From Nitritalea halalkaliphila LW7 (GTDB lineage: Bacteria > Bacteroidota > Bacteroidia > Cytophagales > Cyclobacteriaceae), in contig NZ_AJYA01000039.1 of NCBI RefSeq assembly GCF_000265075.1, positions 1-64,000 on the forward strand: a DNA stretch of 64,000 nucleotides, read 5' to 3'. The translations under genes were made by a program, and so were the position numbers. The notes under the pieces were generated by a model, which saw only the letters and a program-made list of their open reading frames with translations, was not told where the DNA came from and ran no database searches. Below, piece by piece: positions 1-7,595 of this stretch (the first letter of the stretch is position 1; the number at the start of each line of letters is the position of its first letter).

Positions 1-26
1 TCTCTACATTATCCTAGCCTGTAGCA

Positions 27-53
27 ATAAAAAGCGGTAGTTTTCATCCACCG
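27..53 (-). terminator. Probable intrinsic terminator of pdhA
   Basis: Read on the minus strand, six base pairs (CGGTGG with CTACCG, 53-48 and 40-35) close a 7-nt loop and are followed by a T-rich tract. It lies about 20 bp past the pdhA stop codon. Confidence 0.5.
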
Positions 54-70
54 GCTTTCCTTGGCCGGAG

Positions 71-1090
71 CTATTCCATTACGAAAGGATAGTCTTCCTG
101 CTGGTACACATCTTTAAAGGCGTCCTGCCCATCTGGCCACGGAGACTCCTCAGCGAACTTCACAGCATCCTCTACTTGTTTCTTTACGCGCTTATCGATT
201 TCCTTAATCTCCTCTTCGGTCATCAGGCCATTTTCTAAGATAGTGGCTTTCACCTGCTCGATCGGGTCACGCTGCTTGTACTCTTCTACCTCCTCGCGGG
301 TACGGTATTTCTGCGGGTCGGACATAGAATGCCCTTTATAGCGGTAGGTTCTAAACTCCAGAAGGGTCGGGCCTTCGCCAGCGCGCGCACGCTCTGCAGC
401 TTCTGCCACTGCCTCGTGCACGGCCTCTACATTCATGCCGTCCACGGCGAATGAAGGCATGTCGTAAGCTTCACCGATGGTGTACAGTTCCTCCACATTC
501 GAGGAGCGCTTCACCGAAGTTCCCATGGCATAGCCATTGTTCTCGATAACGAAGATAACGGGCACCTTATATAACATCGCCAGGTTAAACGCTTCATGTA
601 CAGCACCCTGACGCACGGCACCATCCCCCATGTAACAGATACATAGGTTTTTCGTACCTTGATACTTCTCAGCGAAGCCGATTCCCAAGCCCATCGGCAC
701 CTGAGCCCCTACGATTCCATGGCCGCCCATAAAGTTTTTTTCCTTATCGAAAATGTGCATGGAGCCTCCTTTACCTTTCGTGGTGCCTGTAGCCTTTCCG
801 TAAAGTTCCGCCATGACAGCTCCCGGGTCAGTGCCTAAGCCCAGTGGGTGCGCATGGTCCCGGTAAGCGGTGATCCACTTGTCGTCCGGAGTTAAGGCAG
901 TGATGGCGCCAGAGGCGCAAGCTTCCTGCCCAATGTATAAATGACAGAAGCCACGAATTTTCTGCTGTCCGTAGAGCTGACCCGCCTTCTCCTCAAATCT
1001 CCTCATCAGGAGCATGCTCTCGTACCAGTAGGCATAGGTCTCTTTCGAGTATTTCGTTTTTGACTTTGCTGTCGTGCTCTTTTTTGCCAT
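71..1090 (-). CDS. pdhA: Pyruvate dehydrogenase E1 component, alpha subunit
   Basis: This is the E1-alpha chain of the pyruvate dehydrogenase complex, which decarboxylates pyruvate with thiamine diphosphate and passes the acetyl group to the lipoyl arm of E2. The 339-residue protein shows the thiamine-diphosphate motif, GDG at 155-157 through ENN at 183-185. The loop KGHSMSDP that carries the regulated serines in relatives lies near residue 253. A lysine/serine-rich tail of about 15 residues precedes the domain. The beta subunit is not adjacent, as is common in Bacteroidota, so it must be encoded elsewhere. The lipA gene in this window would supply the lipoyl cofactor for the partner E2. Divergent from recF. 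Confidence 0.95.
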   Translation of the reverse strand: MAKKSTTAKSKTKYSKETYAYWYESMLLMRRFEEKAGQLYGQQKIRGFCHLYIGQEACASGAITALTPDDKWITAYRDHAHPLGLGTDPGAVMAELYGKATGTTKGKGGSMHIFDKEKNFMGGHGIVGAQVPMGLGIGFAEKYQGTKNLCICYMGDGAVRQGAVHEAFNLAMLYKVPVIFVIENNGYAMGTSVKRSSNVEELYTIGEAYDMPSFAVDGMNVEAVHEAVAEAAERARAGEGPTLLEFRTYRYKGHSMSDPQKYRTREEVEEYKQRDPIEQVKATILENGLMTEEEIKEIDKRVKKQVEDAVKFAEESPWPDGQDAFKDVYQQEDYPFVME

Positions 1091-1114
1091 ATGATTAAAT
1101 CTTATCTATCTTTG
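1084..1114 (+). promoter_or_regulatory. Candidate promoter toward recF
   Basis: TTG at 1084-1086, then 20 bp, then TATCTTTG at 1107-1114, matching the Bacteroidota TTG/TAnnTTTG pattern. It overlaps the first codons of pdhA and would give recF a leader of about 145 nt. Inferred from pattern only. Confidence 0.35.
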
Positions 1115-1263
1115 ATACTTATTCCGGCTGCGAAAGGGCCTTATTTCGCTCCTGAAAATAGGAAGGGAAAGCGCTTCCGCTAATTACGCTGCAATATAAG
1201 GATTTAGAATGAAAATCGTATCGGAAGTACCGGAATTCGGATATTTCCGCTCCCACACCCGCC

Positions 1264-2400
1264 ATGCACCTCGCTCAGTTACACCTGCACTTCTTTAAAA
1301 ATTATGAACGTAGCGACCTGGAGTTCGTGGCGGGAATCAACTGTTTTGTAGGGCCTAATGGGAGTGGGAAGACGAATTTACTCGATGCCATTCACTATCT
1401 CTGCCTGACGAAAAGCGGCTTTGGCTTCACCGATTCTCAAAGCATCGCCCATCAATCCCAATTTTTTACGCTGCAAGCGGAAGTGGAAGGAAACACGGCC
1501 TTTTCCCTCTTAAAATGCATCCAAGAGCAGGGTAAGCGAAAGCTGTTTTACCAAGATGGGCGGCTGCTCGAACGCCTCGGGGAACATGTGGGCGCCCTGC
1601 CTGTGGTCCTGATCGCTCCCGATGATGCGGACATGGTGAAGGGGCCGGAAGAAAACCGGCGCAAGTTTTTCGATAACACACTCTGTCAGCTGGACCCCGT
1701 CTATTTGAAACGGCTGAGTCGCTACCAGCACCTGCTCAAGCAGCGGAACGCACTGCTGAAAACCATGCAGGCGAAGGGCCGTTTTCAAGCAGACTTCCTG
1801 GCTCCTTACGATAGCCAGCTCATACCGGAGGCGATCTGGATCGCCGAACAGCGCCAACAATTCCTAATGGATTTCGAACCTCTCCTGCAGGCGCAGTATC
1901 AGGCCATCACGGCCGGGCAGGAGCATCTGCAGCTGCAGTATGAAAGCCAAGCCCGCGACCCTGAGCAGTTCGAGAAGATGTTTCGCGAAGCGGCCTATCA
2001 GGATTATCTGGCCAAGCGCAGTACAGTGGGTGTCCATAAGGATAATTTCCACTTGTATCTGGACGGCCATCCGATTCGCAAGTTCGGATCGCAGGGGCAG
2101 GTGAAATCGGCCGCCATTGCCTTGAAGTTAGCGCAGTTTCTGGCCCTGAAGGCACGCGTGGGTTTTCCGCCGATTTTGCTGCTGGATGACATTTTCGATA
2201 AGCTGGATGATAAGCGGATTCAGTTTCTTTTGCGCCTCGTGGCGCAAAATGAATTTGGCCAGCTTTTCCTCACCGATGCCCGCCCAGAGCGCTCAAAAAA
2301 AATGCTCGCCTCCTTACAGACGAGCATTCGCGTATTTCCTGTGGAAAAAGGAAGGGTCTTGGCCGCTGAGGACATCGGACAGGTTCCTCCCTCGGAGTAG
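1264..2400 (+). CDS. recF: DNA replication and repair protein RecF
   Basis: RecF is an SMC-like ATPase that helps load RecA at single-strand gaps with RecO and RecR. The 378-residue protein starts with the RecF fold and has a Walker A motif GPNGSGKT at residues 30-37. Its ABC-type signature region lies near residue 275-290, and the Walker B segment ILLLDDIFDKLD near 305. Length fits the family. It stands alone here, without dnaN or gyrB. A perfect 9-bp palindrome (TTTTGCGCC, 4-nt loop, GGCGCAAAA at 2228-2249) sits inside the coding region and belongs to the dispersed palindrome family described in the findings. Confidence 0.95.
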   Translation: MHLAQLHLHFFKNYERSDLEFVAGINCFVGPNGSGKTNLLDAIHYLCLTKSGFGFTDSQSIAHQSQFFTLQAEVEGNTAFSLLKCIQEQGKRKLFYQDGRLLERLGEHVGALPVVLIAPDDADMVKGPEENRRKFFDNTLCQLDPVYLKRLSRYQHLLKQRNALLKTMQAKGRFQADFLAPYDSQLIPEAIWIAEQRQQFLMDFEPLLQAQYQAITAGQEHLQLQYESQARDPEQFEKMFREAAYQDYLAKRSTVGVHKDNFHLYLDGHPIRKFGSQGQVKSAAIALKLAQFLALKARVGFPPILLLDDIFDKLDDKRIQFLLRLVAQNEFGQLFLTDARPERSKKMLASLQTSIRVFPVEKGRVLAAEDIGQVPPSE

Positions 2401-2447
2401 GCGTTTAGATGCATCTGGCCTCTTTTAGCTGGAGACCATCAGCACCG

Positions 2448-2861
2448 CTATCTTCTGCGTGGAAGGAGTTGCTTATCTAGGGATAGCGTCCCAGGCCCTG
2501 CCAGAAACTGAATCACAAAAATCAATAGAAACAAGAGCGATTTTTCCTGCTGCGGAAAAGGGTCCGCTCCATGCACCACGAAGGCAGCAACCACCATCGT
2601 GATGATGAGTGGAATCAGTGCGATGCGGCTCATAAACCCTAAGAGTAGGAGTATCGCACAGAAGAACTCAGCGAAAATAGCGAGCTGCAGCGATACTGCG
2701 GGTCCTAGGCCGATCGGGTCTGGAAAGCGCTCTAAGTTCGTGGTGAAGTTCGCGATTTTCGCCCAGCCGTGGGTCAGCATCATCAATGCGGACCCGATGC
2801 GCAGCAGGCTCAGGGCGATGCCGCTGAAGAATGGCTTGCTACTGAATAGGATTTTTTTCAT
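2448..2861 (-). CDS. DoxX family integral membrane protein
   Basis: A 137-residue protein with four hydrophobic segments, opening after a short basic tail with the pattern GIALSLLRIGSALMMLTHG typical of DoxX/DUF4870-like membrane proteins. DoxX proteins have been linked to quinone or redox partners, but the role here is unknown. It follows the nucleotidyltransferase by 24 bp on the same strand, so the two are probably co-transcribed. Confidence 0.8.
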   Translation of the reverse strand: MKKILFSSKPFFSGIALSLLRIGSALMMLTHGWAKIANFTTNLERFPDPIGLGPAVSLQLAIFAEFFCAILLLLGFMSRIALIPLIITMVVAAFVVHGADPFPQQEKSLLFLLIFVIQFLAGPGTLSLDKQLLPRRR

Positions 2862-2885
2862 TGTGATTCGGGTGGTTTTAGGAAG

Positions 2886-3785
2886 TTAAGACCAAAGTCC
2901 ATCGGGGTATTCCCCCGCCTCATGAAGGGCTTTTAGGGCCGCGATCACCACGGGCTTATCCGCAGTGTAGGTGACGCCAAACCAGGTTTTGCCGCCAGGC
3001 AAAATCTCGAAGGCGGCCTTCTCCTCTTCGATCAGGGTATTCGCCACAGTCGGAATGTAAAATTCGGACTTGATATTTTCTTTATTAGCCGGTAAAAAGG
3101 CCTCCCACATGCGGGCAGTGTCCTGAAATACGCTATGGTGAAAGCCCCAGCAGTTCATGGATACGGGCGTGTCGGGCTGAATTTCGATTACTTCTTCGCC
3201 GTCTTTGTGGAGAATGCGGTCGCCGTCCAGTGCGATGGCCGTGCGCTCGGTCATGCCGATGAGCTGCCCTTTCTCGTTCGTCTCACAGATCCCGCGGCTG
3301 ACGGTACCATTTTCGGAAAGCACGTTTTGGATCGCGAAACCCACCATGGCATGCAGGTCCGGACGCACCTCCTCGCTCAGGAAGCGGCCGAGCACCTGAA
3401 AAGCTTCCTTGCCATAGAAATCATCCGCATTAATAACCGCAAAAGGGGTCTGAACGGCCTCCTGCGCGCACAACATAGCATGTGCCGTGCCGTACGGCTT
3501 CTTGCGCTCTGGGTTCTGGAAGGCGGCAGGGACGTGGCTTTCGAGTGCTTGCAGCACAAAGTCCACTTCGATTTTTCCCTCCAGCTTGGGAAGAAACTTC
3601 TCTTTTACTAAATCTAAAATTTCTTCGCGGACGATAAAGACTACTTTACCGAAACCGGCTTGGATGGCATCAAAAATAGAGTATTCTAAAATAGTTTCAC
3701 CGTTCGGGCCGAAGCCATCGATCTGCTTATTTCCGCCATAACGGCTTCCCATACCTGCAGCCAGTACTAAAAGTGTTGGTTTCAT
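2886..3785 (-). CDS. Sugar-phosphate nucleotidyltransferase family protein
   Basis: A 299-residue protein of the NTP_transferase fold. The nucleotide-binding signature LAAGMGSRYGGNKQ is at residues 8-21. A later segment, AVINADDFYG near residue 118, looks like the metal-binding Asp region. Such enzymes join a nucleoside triphosphate to a sugar 1-phosphate, giving activated sugars for glycan or polysaccharide synthesis. The exact sugar and nucleotide cannot be read from the sequence; relatives in Bacteroidota are usually just called nucleotidyltransferase. It is the first gene of a two-gene unit with the DoxX gene. Confidence 0.8.
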   Translation of the reverse strand: MKPTLLVLAAGMGSRYGGNKQIDGFGPNGETILEYSIFDAIQAGFGKVVFIVREEILDLVKEKFLPKLEGKIEVDFVLQALESHVPAAFQNPERKKPYGTAHAMLCAQEAVQTPFAVINADDFYGKEAFQVLGRFLSEEVRPDLHAMVGFAIQNVLSENGTVSRGICETNEKGQLIGMTERTAIALDGDRILHKDGEEVIEIQPDTPVSMNCWGFHHSVFQDTARMWEAFLPANKENIKSEFYIPTVANTLIEEEKAAFEILPGGKTWFGVTYTADKPVVIAALKALHEAGEYPDGLWS

Positions 3786-3810
3786 CTGTTTGTGTAGTTA
3801 CATCAAAACC

Positions 3811-3818
3811 CAAAGGTA
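3811..3818 (-). promoter_or_regulatory. -7 element upstream of the nucleotidyltransferase gene
   Basis: TACCTTTG on the minus strand, about 25 nt before the start codon, matches the Bacteroidota -7 consensus. No clear TTG at -33, so support is partial. Confidence 0.45.
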
Positions 3819-4118
3819 AGGCTTTTCATGGATACCGAAAATTTTTTTCTGTAGTCGGTTCCGTTACTTGCTGAGGCGCCCCTCATCTACATGCAGGCGC
3901 CTTCTCCAGATGTTCAGTCTAAGAAAAAGGGTGTTTTTTCTGAATCAGGGGGTGTTTAAGAGGTTGTTTTCCCTATAAAGATGCTTAGGAGTTATTTTTA
4001 GGGGTTTAAAAGTGGGTGCTCAAGCGATTTTTGCAAAAAAAATTCAGAAAAGTGCTTAAAAAAATAAGCCTGACTTTTCATTTTCGAGAATTTCGCGTAC
4101 ATTAGCTGCATATTTGCA
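3819..4118. other. Intergenic region between divergent nucleotidyltransferase and glnB
   Basis: About 300 bp without a convincing gene. It is A/T-rich with many A and T runs. It holds one clear inverted repeat, AGGCGCC at 3874-3880 and GGCGCCT at 3896-3902, with a 15-nt loop. The region just before 4119 should contain the glnB promoter; CATATTTG at 4109-4116 is the nearest match to the -7 consensus. Confidence 0.5.
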
Positions 4119-4148
4119 ATGAAACCACTAATTTATTATGTAAAATGA
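4119..4148 (+). CDS. Possible 9-codon leader peptide overlapping the glnB start
   Basis: ATG at 4119 opens a short frame encoding MKPLIYYVK. It ends with TGA at 4146-4148, overlapping the glnB ATG at 4145 in an ATGA arrangement. The ATG lies 2 nt after a -7-like element (CATATTTG), so the transcript could begin at or next to it. Whether it is translated is unknown. Confidence 0.3.
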   Translation: MKPLIYYVK

Positions 4149-4483
4149 AAAAAATTGAAGCAATTATTAGGACTTCGAAATTTGAGGCCATCTACAGTTG
4201 TGTCGCAGGCTTAGGCGTGAAGTTCCTCACCTTTTATGAAGTGAAGGGCATGGGCTTAGAGCAGGCCCGTCCGCAGACCTATCGTGGCGTGGCCTATGAG
4301 CCGGCGTTTATTCCCCGCACGAAGCTCGAAATCGTGACCGTGGACGCACTCGTGCAGCCAGTGATCGACTGTATCCTGAATGAGGGGGCCACCGGTGAAG
4401 TGGGCGATGGGAAAATTTTCGTGTATGATGTATTAGAAGCCTACAGAATCCGAAATAAGGAGCAGGGCGAGGACGCACTGTAA
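4145..4483 (+). CDS. glnB: P-II family nitrogen regulatory protein
   Basis: P-II proteins are small trimeric sensors of 2-oxoglutarate, ATP and ADP that control ammonium uptake and assimilation. This one is 112 residues, the normal size. It carries the T-loop tyrosine at position 51 (YRGVAYEP), the residue uridylylated in proteobacterial GlnB/GlnK, and the C-loop region TGEVGDGKIFVYDV. It lies directly before amtB, the classic glnK-amtB pairing, so it probably plugs or regulates the transporter. GlnB and GlnK cannot be told apart from sequence alone; glnK would be an equally good name. The start codon overlaps a tiny upstream frame. Confidence 0.93.
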   Translation: MKKIEAIIRTSKFEAIYSCVAGLGVKFLTFYEVKGMGLEQARPQTYRGVAYEPAFIPRTKLEIVTVDALVQPVIDCILNEGATGEVGDGKIFVYDVLEAYRIRNKEQGEDAL

Positions 4484-4533
4484 AAGACTCAGCACCCGTA
4501 TCCAAGTGGGGGATGTCCGTAAAGGCCTTTCCC

Positions 4534-4557
4534 TTTGCGCCTGAGGCGCAAAAAAAT
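4534..4557 (+). terminator. Hairpin between glnB and amtB, possible attenuator
   Basis: TTTGCGCC (4534-4541), loop TGA, GGCGCAAA (4545-4552), followed by A-rich sequence rather than a long T run. It may terminate or stabilise part of the glnB transcript. It is also a member of the dispersed palindrome family. Confidence 0.35.
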
Positions 4558-4594
4558 AGTACACGATTTAAAGCATTTTAAACCTATACAACCT

Positions 4595-5824
4595 ATGAAT
4601 CAAGAAATCTTTACCATTAACAATTTGTGGATTTTGGTTGCCACAATTTTGGTATTCATCATGCACCTGGGCTTCGCGAGTCTCGAAGCAGGGCTAACAC
4701 GGTCTAAGAACACCGTTAATATTCTCTTTAAAAACACGCTTATCCCAGCGATCGGGCTCCTGACCTATGCCTTCATCGGCTTTAATCTCATGTATCCAGG
4801 CGATGCTTTCGCGGGAATGTTTATCGGCCTCGGTGGGATTGGGCTGAGCCTACCGGAAGGCTGGAATACCAGCGAGTATGCTGACTTCACCTTCTACACG
4901 GACTTTATATTCCAGGCCATGTTCGCAGCTACCGCGGCGACGATCGTGTCGGGAGCGGTGGCGGAGCGAATTAAGTTGGGGCCATTTTTGACTTTTTCCA
5001 TCCTCTATGTGGGAATCTGTTATCCCATCGTAGGGATGTGGAAATGGGGCGGAGGCTTTTTAGATACGCTAGAGACTCCTTTTTATGATTTTGCTGGCTC
5101 CACCATCGTTCACTCCGTGGGTGGATGGGGTGCCTTAGTGGGGGCATATCTTTTAGGGCCACGTATCGGGAAATACACAGAGAAAGGCATGAAAGCGATT
5201 CCCGGGCATAGCATACCCATGGCCACGATCGGAGTCTTCTTACTTTGGTTCGGATGGTTTGGCTTTAATGGCGGTTCGGTGCTTTCCGCAGATCCAGGGG
5301 AAGTGTCACTGGTTTTCGTGACCACAGCCATAGCCGGCGCAGCTGGCGCATTCGGAGCTTTGCTGGCCTCTTATCTGAAGTTTAAAACCTATGACATCAC
5401 GATGGTGCTAAATGGTATTCTCGCTGGGCTAGTCGGCATTACCGCGGGCGCAGATTTAATGGGCCCCGGAGAGGCGGCCATCATCGGATTTGTTGGCGGC
5501 ATCTTAGTAGTACTTGGTGTCGTCTTCTTCGACAAATTAAAAATAGACGATCCCGTAGGAGCCATCGCGGTCCACTTGGTGGGGGGTATTTGGGGAACCT
5601 TGGCCGTCGGATTATTTGGTGACCTGGCAGGCGGGGCGCAAGTGCTCAGTCAGCTGATTGGTATCGGTGCCACCGCAGCATTCTGCTTCGGTACCAGCTG
5701 GTTAATCTTCTTTAGCTTGAAGCGCACCATCGGTATCCGTGTACCCGCAGCCGAGGAAATCGAGGGCTTGGATATCAATGAGCACGGCATGCATGCTTAC
5801 CCAGATTTCGCTAAACAGGGGTAA
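4595..5824 (+). CDS. amtB: Ammonium transporter
   Basis: An 11-helix Amt/Mep/Rh channel that moves ammonium across the inner membrane. From the ATG at 4595 it has 409 residues. The frame opens at 4535, but that extension is basic and falls in the hairpin region, so 4595 is preferred. The two pore histidines are visible as VHSVGGWGALVG and VHLVGGIWGTLAVG. It has no cleavable signal peptide and lacks an obvious C-terminal signalling domain. It is probably co-transcribed with glnB, which would block transport when nitrogen is plentiful. Confidence 0.94.
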   Translation: MNQEIFTINNLWILVATILVFIMHLGFASLEAGLTRSKNTVNILFKNTLIPAIGLLTYAFIGFNLMYPGDAFAGMFIGLGGIGLSLPEGWNTSEYADFTFYTDFIFQAMFAATAATIVSGAVAERIKLGPFLTFSILYVGICYPIVGMWKWGGGFLDTLETPFYDFAGSTIVHSVGGWGALVGAYLLGPRIGKYTEKGMKAIPGHSIPMATIGVFLLWFGWFGFNGGSVLSADPGEVSLVFVTTAIAGAAGAFGALLASYLKFKTYDITMVLNGILAGLVGITAGADLMGPGEAAIIGFVGGILVVLGVVFFDKLKIDDPVGAIAVHLVGGIWGTLAVGLFGDLAGGAQVLSQLIGIGATAAFCFGTSWLIFFSLKRTIGIRVPAAEEIEGLDINEHGMHAYPDFAKQG

Positions 5825-5854
5825 GTAAAGTGAAAAGGATTTATTTTTTTAAGT

Positions 5855-5890
5855 GGGGGAAGGCGCTGCCGCTTTCCCCCTATTTTTATG
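5855..5890 (+). terminator. Intrinsic terminator of amtB
   Basis: A strong hairpin, GGGGGAA...TTCCCCC with GGCG/CGCT near the loop, spans 5855-5880. It is followed by TATTTTTAT, 30 bp after the amtB stop. Confidence 0.8.
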
Positions 5891-5996
5891 TTGCTCAAAC
5901 TGATCCTGTCTTATCCTTTCAGGGATACTGTACCAGCTTGAGGTAAAGTCCATAAAAGAGCCTTCAGAAGCCTGATAAGACCCAGCGTTTTTACCT

Positions 5997-6857
5997 TTAG
6001 CAGGCTTTCAGCGAGATATCCATGCTTTTCACATGATGGGTAAGCGCTCCGATAGAGATATAGTCCACTCCACACTCGGCCACATCGCGCAGCGTTTTTT
6101 CTGTAACACCGCCAGATGCCTCCACTGGAAAGCGACCATCGATTAGGGCTACAGCCCTTCGCATGGTCGGATAGTCCATGTTATCCAGCATAATTAAGTC
6201 GATTCCACCGACGCGCAGCACTTCCTCTACGTCTCCAAGGGTTCTGGTTTCCACTTCTATTTTTAGCTGTAAGTTTTCGGCTTTTAGGTAGGCCTGAGTG
6301 GCCCGTATGGCGGCTTCTATACCTCCGGCAAAGTCGATGTGGTTGTCCTTCAGCATCACCATATCATAAAGTGCATAGCGATGATTCAGGCCACCGCCTA
6401 GGATAACAGCCCATTTTTCCAGCATTCGAAAGCCAGGAGTCGTTTTTCGGGTGTCCATGACCCTCGCTTTCGTGTGAGCGATCAGACTATTAAAGTAATG
6501 TGTCTTCGTAGCGATGCCACTCATGCGCTGCAGGCAGTTGAGCACCACACGTTCGGTGCTTAATATCGCTGCGGCGGGCCCCTGGACGAGGAGACCTATG
6601 TCGCCCTGCTGCACCTCGCTACCATCGGCGAGCAGCAGGTCTACCTGTAAACGTGGCTCATAGGTTTGAAAAATCTTTTTCGCTAATTCCAGGCCGGCTA
6701 TGATGCCCGAATCTTTTATGAGTAGGCGGGCACTGCCTTCACGCTCAGCAGGAATGCTGGCTAAGGTCGAATGATCTCCCGGTCCGATATCTTCTGCGAG
6801 GACAGCACGAATAAACTGATCCAGTTTTTCGTCACTGAGATAAGGTAAATTTTTCAC
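5997..6857 (-). CDS. nadC: Nicotinate-nucleotide pyrophosphorylase (carboxylating)
   Basis: NadC (quinolinate phosphoribosyltransferase) condenses quinolinate with PRPP and decarboxylates it to nicotinate mononucleotide in de novo NAD synthesis. The 286-residue protein has the family signatures RKTTPGFRMLEKWAV and MLKDNHIDFAGG and the closing SGGVTEKTL/SIGALTHH phosphate-binding segments. The start is GTG at 6857, only 4 nt after a TACCTTTA promoter element, so the mRNA may be nearly leaderless. Its neighbour upstream on the same strand is the DUF4783 gene, a conserved Bacteroidota pairing. Confidence 0.95.
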   Translation of the reverse strand: MKNLPYLSDEKLDQFIRAVLAEDIGPGDHSTLASIPAEREGSARLLIKDSGIIAGLELAKKIFQTYEPRLQVDLLLADGSEVQQGDIGLLVQGPAAAILSTERVVLNCLQRMSGIATKTHYFNSLIAHTKARVMDTRKTTPGFRMLEKWAVILGGGLNHRYALYDMVMLKDNHIDFAGGIEAAIRATQAYLKAENLQLKIEVETRTLGDVEEVLRVGGIDLIMLDNMDYPTMRRAVALIDGRFPVEASGGVTEKTLRDVAECGVDYISIGALTHHVKSMDISLKAC

Positions 6858-6861
6858 GCCG

Positions 6862-6869
6862 TAAAGGTA
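6862..6869 (-). promoter_or_regulatory. -7 element abutting nadC
   Basis: TACCTTTA on the minus strand ends 4 nt before the GTG start of nadC. The match differs from TAnnTTTG only at the last base. No clear -33 TTG. Confidence 0.4.
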
Positions 6870-6947
6870 AGCAATTCTATGGGAAAGCCGTAAAGTGCCC
6901 GTTACGCGGGCACCGTAAAAGCGCCGCCTACAGGTGTAAGCCCTGGC

Positions 6948-7349
6948 CTAACGTTCTACGATGGCCAGATAAAAGAGGGTGGTTTCCTCCCGCTGCTGGT
7001 TGAGCTTAATGATGACCTGAAAGCGTAGTGATGAGGTACTTAGTTCCCCCACATAGGTCTGTACCTGCTGCTGGCGGCTGCTATGGGAGATGGAAAAATC
7101 CTTCGGAGGGAAGCGTTTAAAAAAATCTTTTAATACGTATTCGGCTTGGACAGGGGAGTATTCCGCCTGCATGCCGCTCAACTTAATCTCCGCGCTGGAG
7201 CTGATCATGCGACTCAGACTGCGTGCATCTCCGCTCATAATGGCATCCACCAGAAAAGCTTCGTCCATGCGCGCTGCCGGACGCTCCACCCCGATGAAGG
7301 TGAGTAATAAGAGGATGCCGATATAACTGAGTACTTTCATTTCCATCAC
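6948..7349 (-). CDS. DUF4783 family exported protein
   Basis: A 133-residue protein with an N-terminal hydrophobic stretch of about 13 residues (YIGILLLLTFIG) that looks like a signal peptide, so it is probably periplasmic. The rest resembles the NTF2-like DUF4783 fold often found beside nadC in Bacteroidota. No catalytic residues can be assigned and the role is unknown. The first few codons contain several Met codons (7349, 7346, 7340), so the start is uncertain by up to three residues. The 90-bp gap to nadC carries no terminator. Confidence 0.7.
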   Translation of the reverse strand: MMEMKVLSYIGILLLLTFIGVERPAARMDEAFLVDAIMSGDARSLSRMISSSAEIKLSGMQAEYSPVQAEYVLKDFFKRFPPKDFSISHSSRQQQVQTYVGELSTSSLRFQVIIKLNQQREETTLFYLAIVER

Positions 7350-7595
7350 TTACACAAAGTGTGCGCCAAAAATAAATGTTGATTCTTTTTTTTGCAACCT
7401 TCCCGCCTGCGTGTTCGTTTGGAGACGCTTTTTATCTACCTGCAGGCGTTAGCGAAGGTGGTGGCTCTTGGTTTTCAGGGGGATTCTTGAAAAAAAAGGA
7501 AAGTTTAGGGCTGATTTTTTTACAAATGTGTAATTTAGCGCTGGCGAAAATTTCTCGCTCTTCTATTTCATCTGCAAATTTAAGCCAAGTATATA

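Noticed and set aside
1466-2155. Several minus-strand frames inside recF
   Set aside because: They are shadows of the recF coding sequence, as are similar antisense frames inside many other genes in the window.
4000-4118. Sigma-54 promoter for glnB
   Set aside because: TTGCA occurs at the right kind of place, but the matching GG at -24 is missing, so the TGGCAC-N5-TTGCA pattern is not met.
5884-5985. Short minus-strand frame starting MDFTSSWYSIPERIRQDQ
   Set aside because: It runs through the amtB terminator, has no promoter or homology signal and is about 34 codons, as expected by chance.
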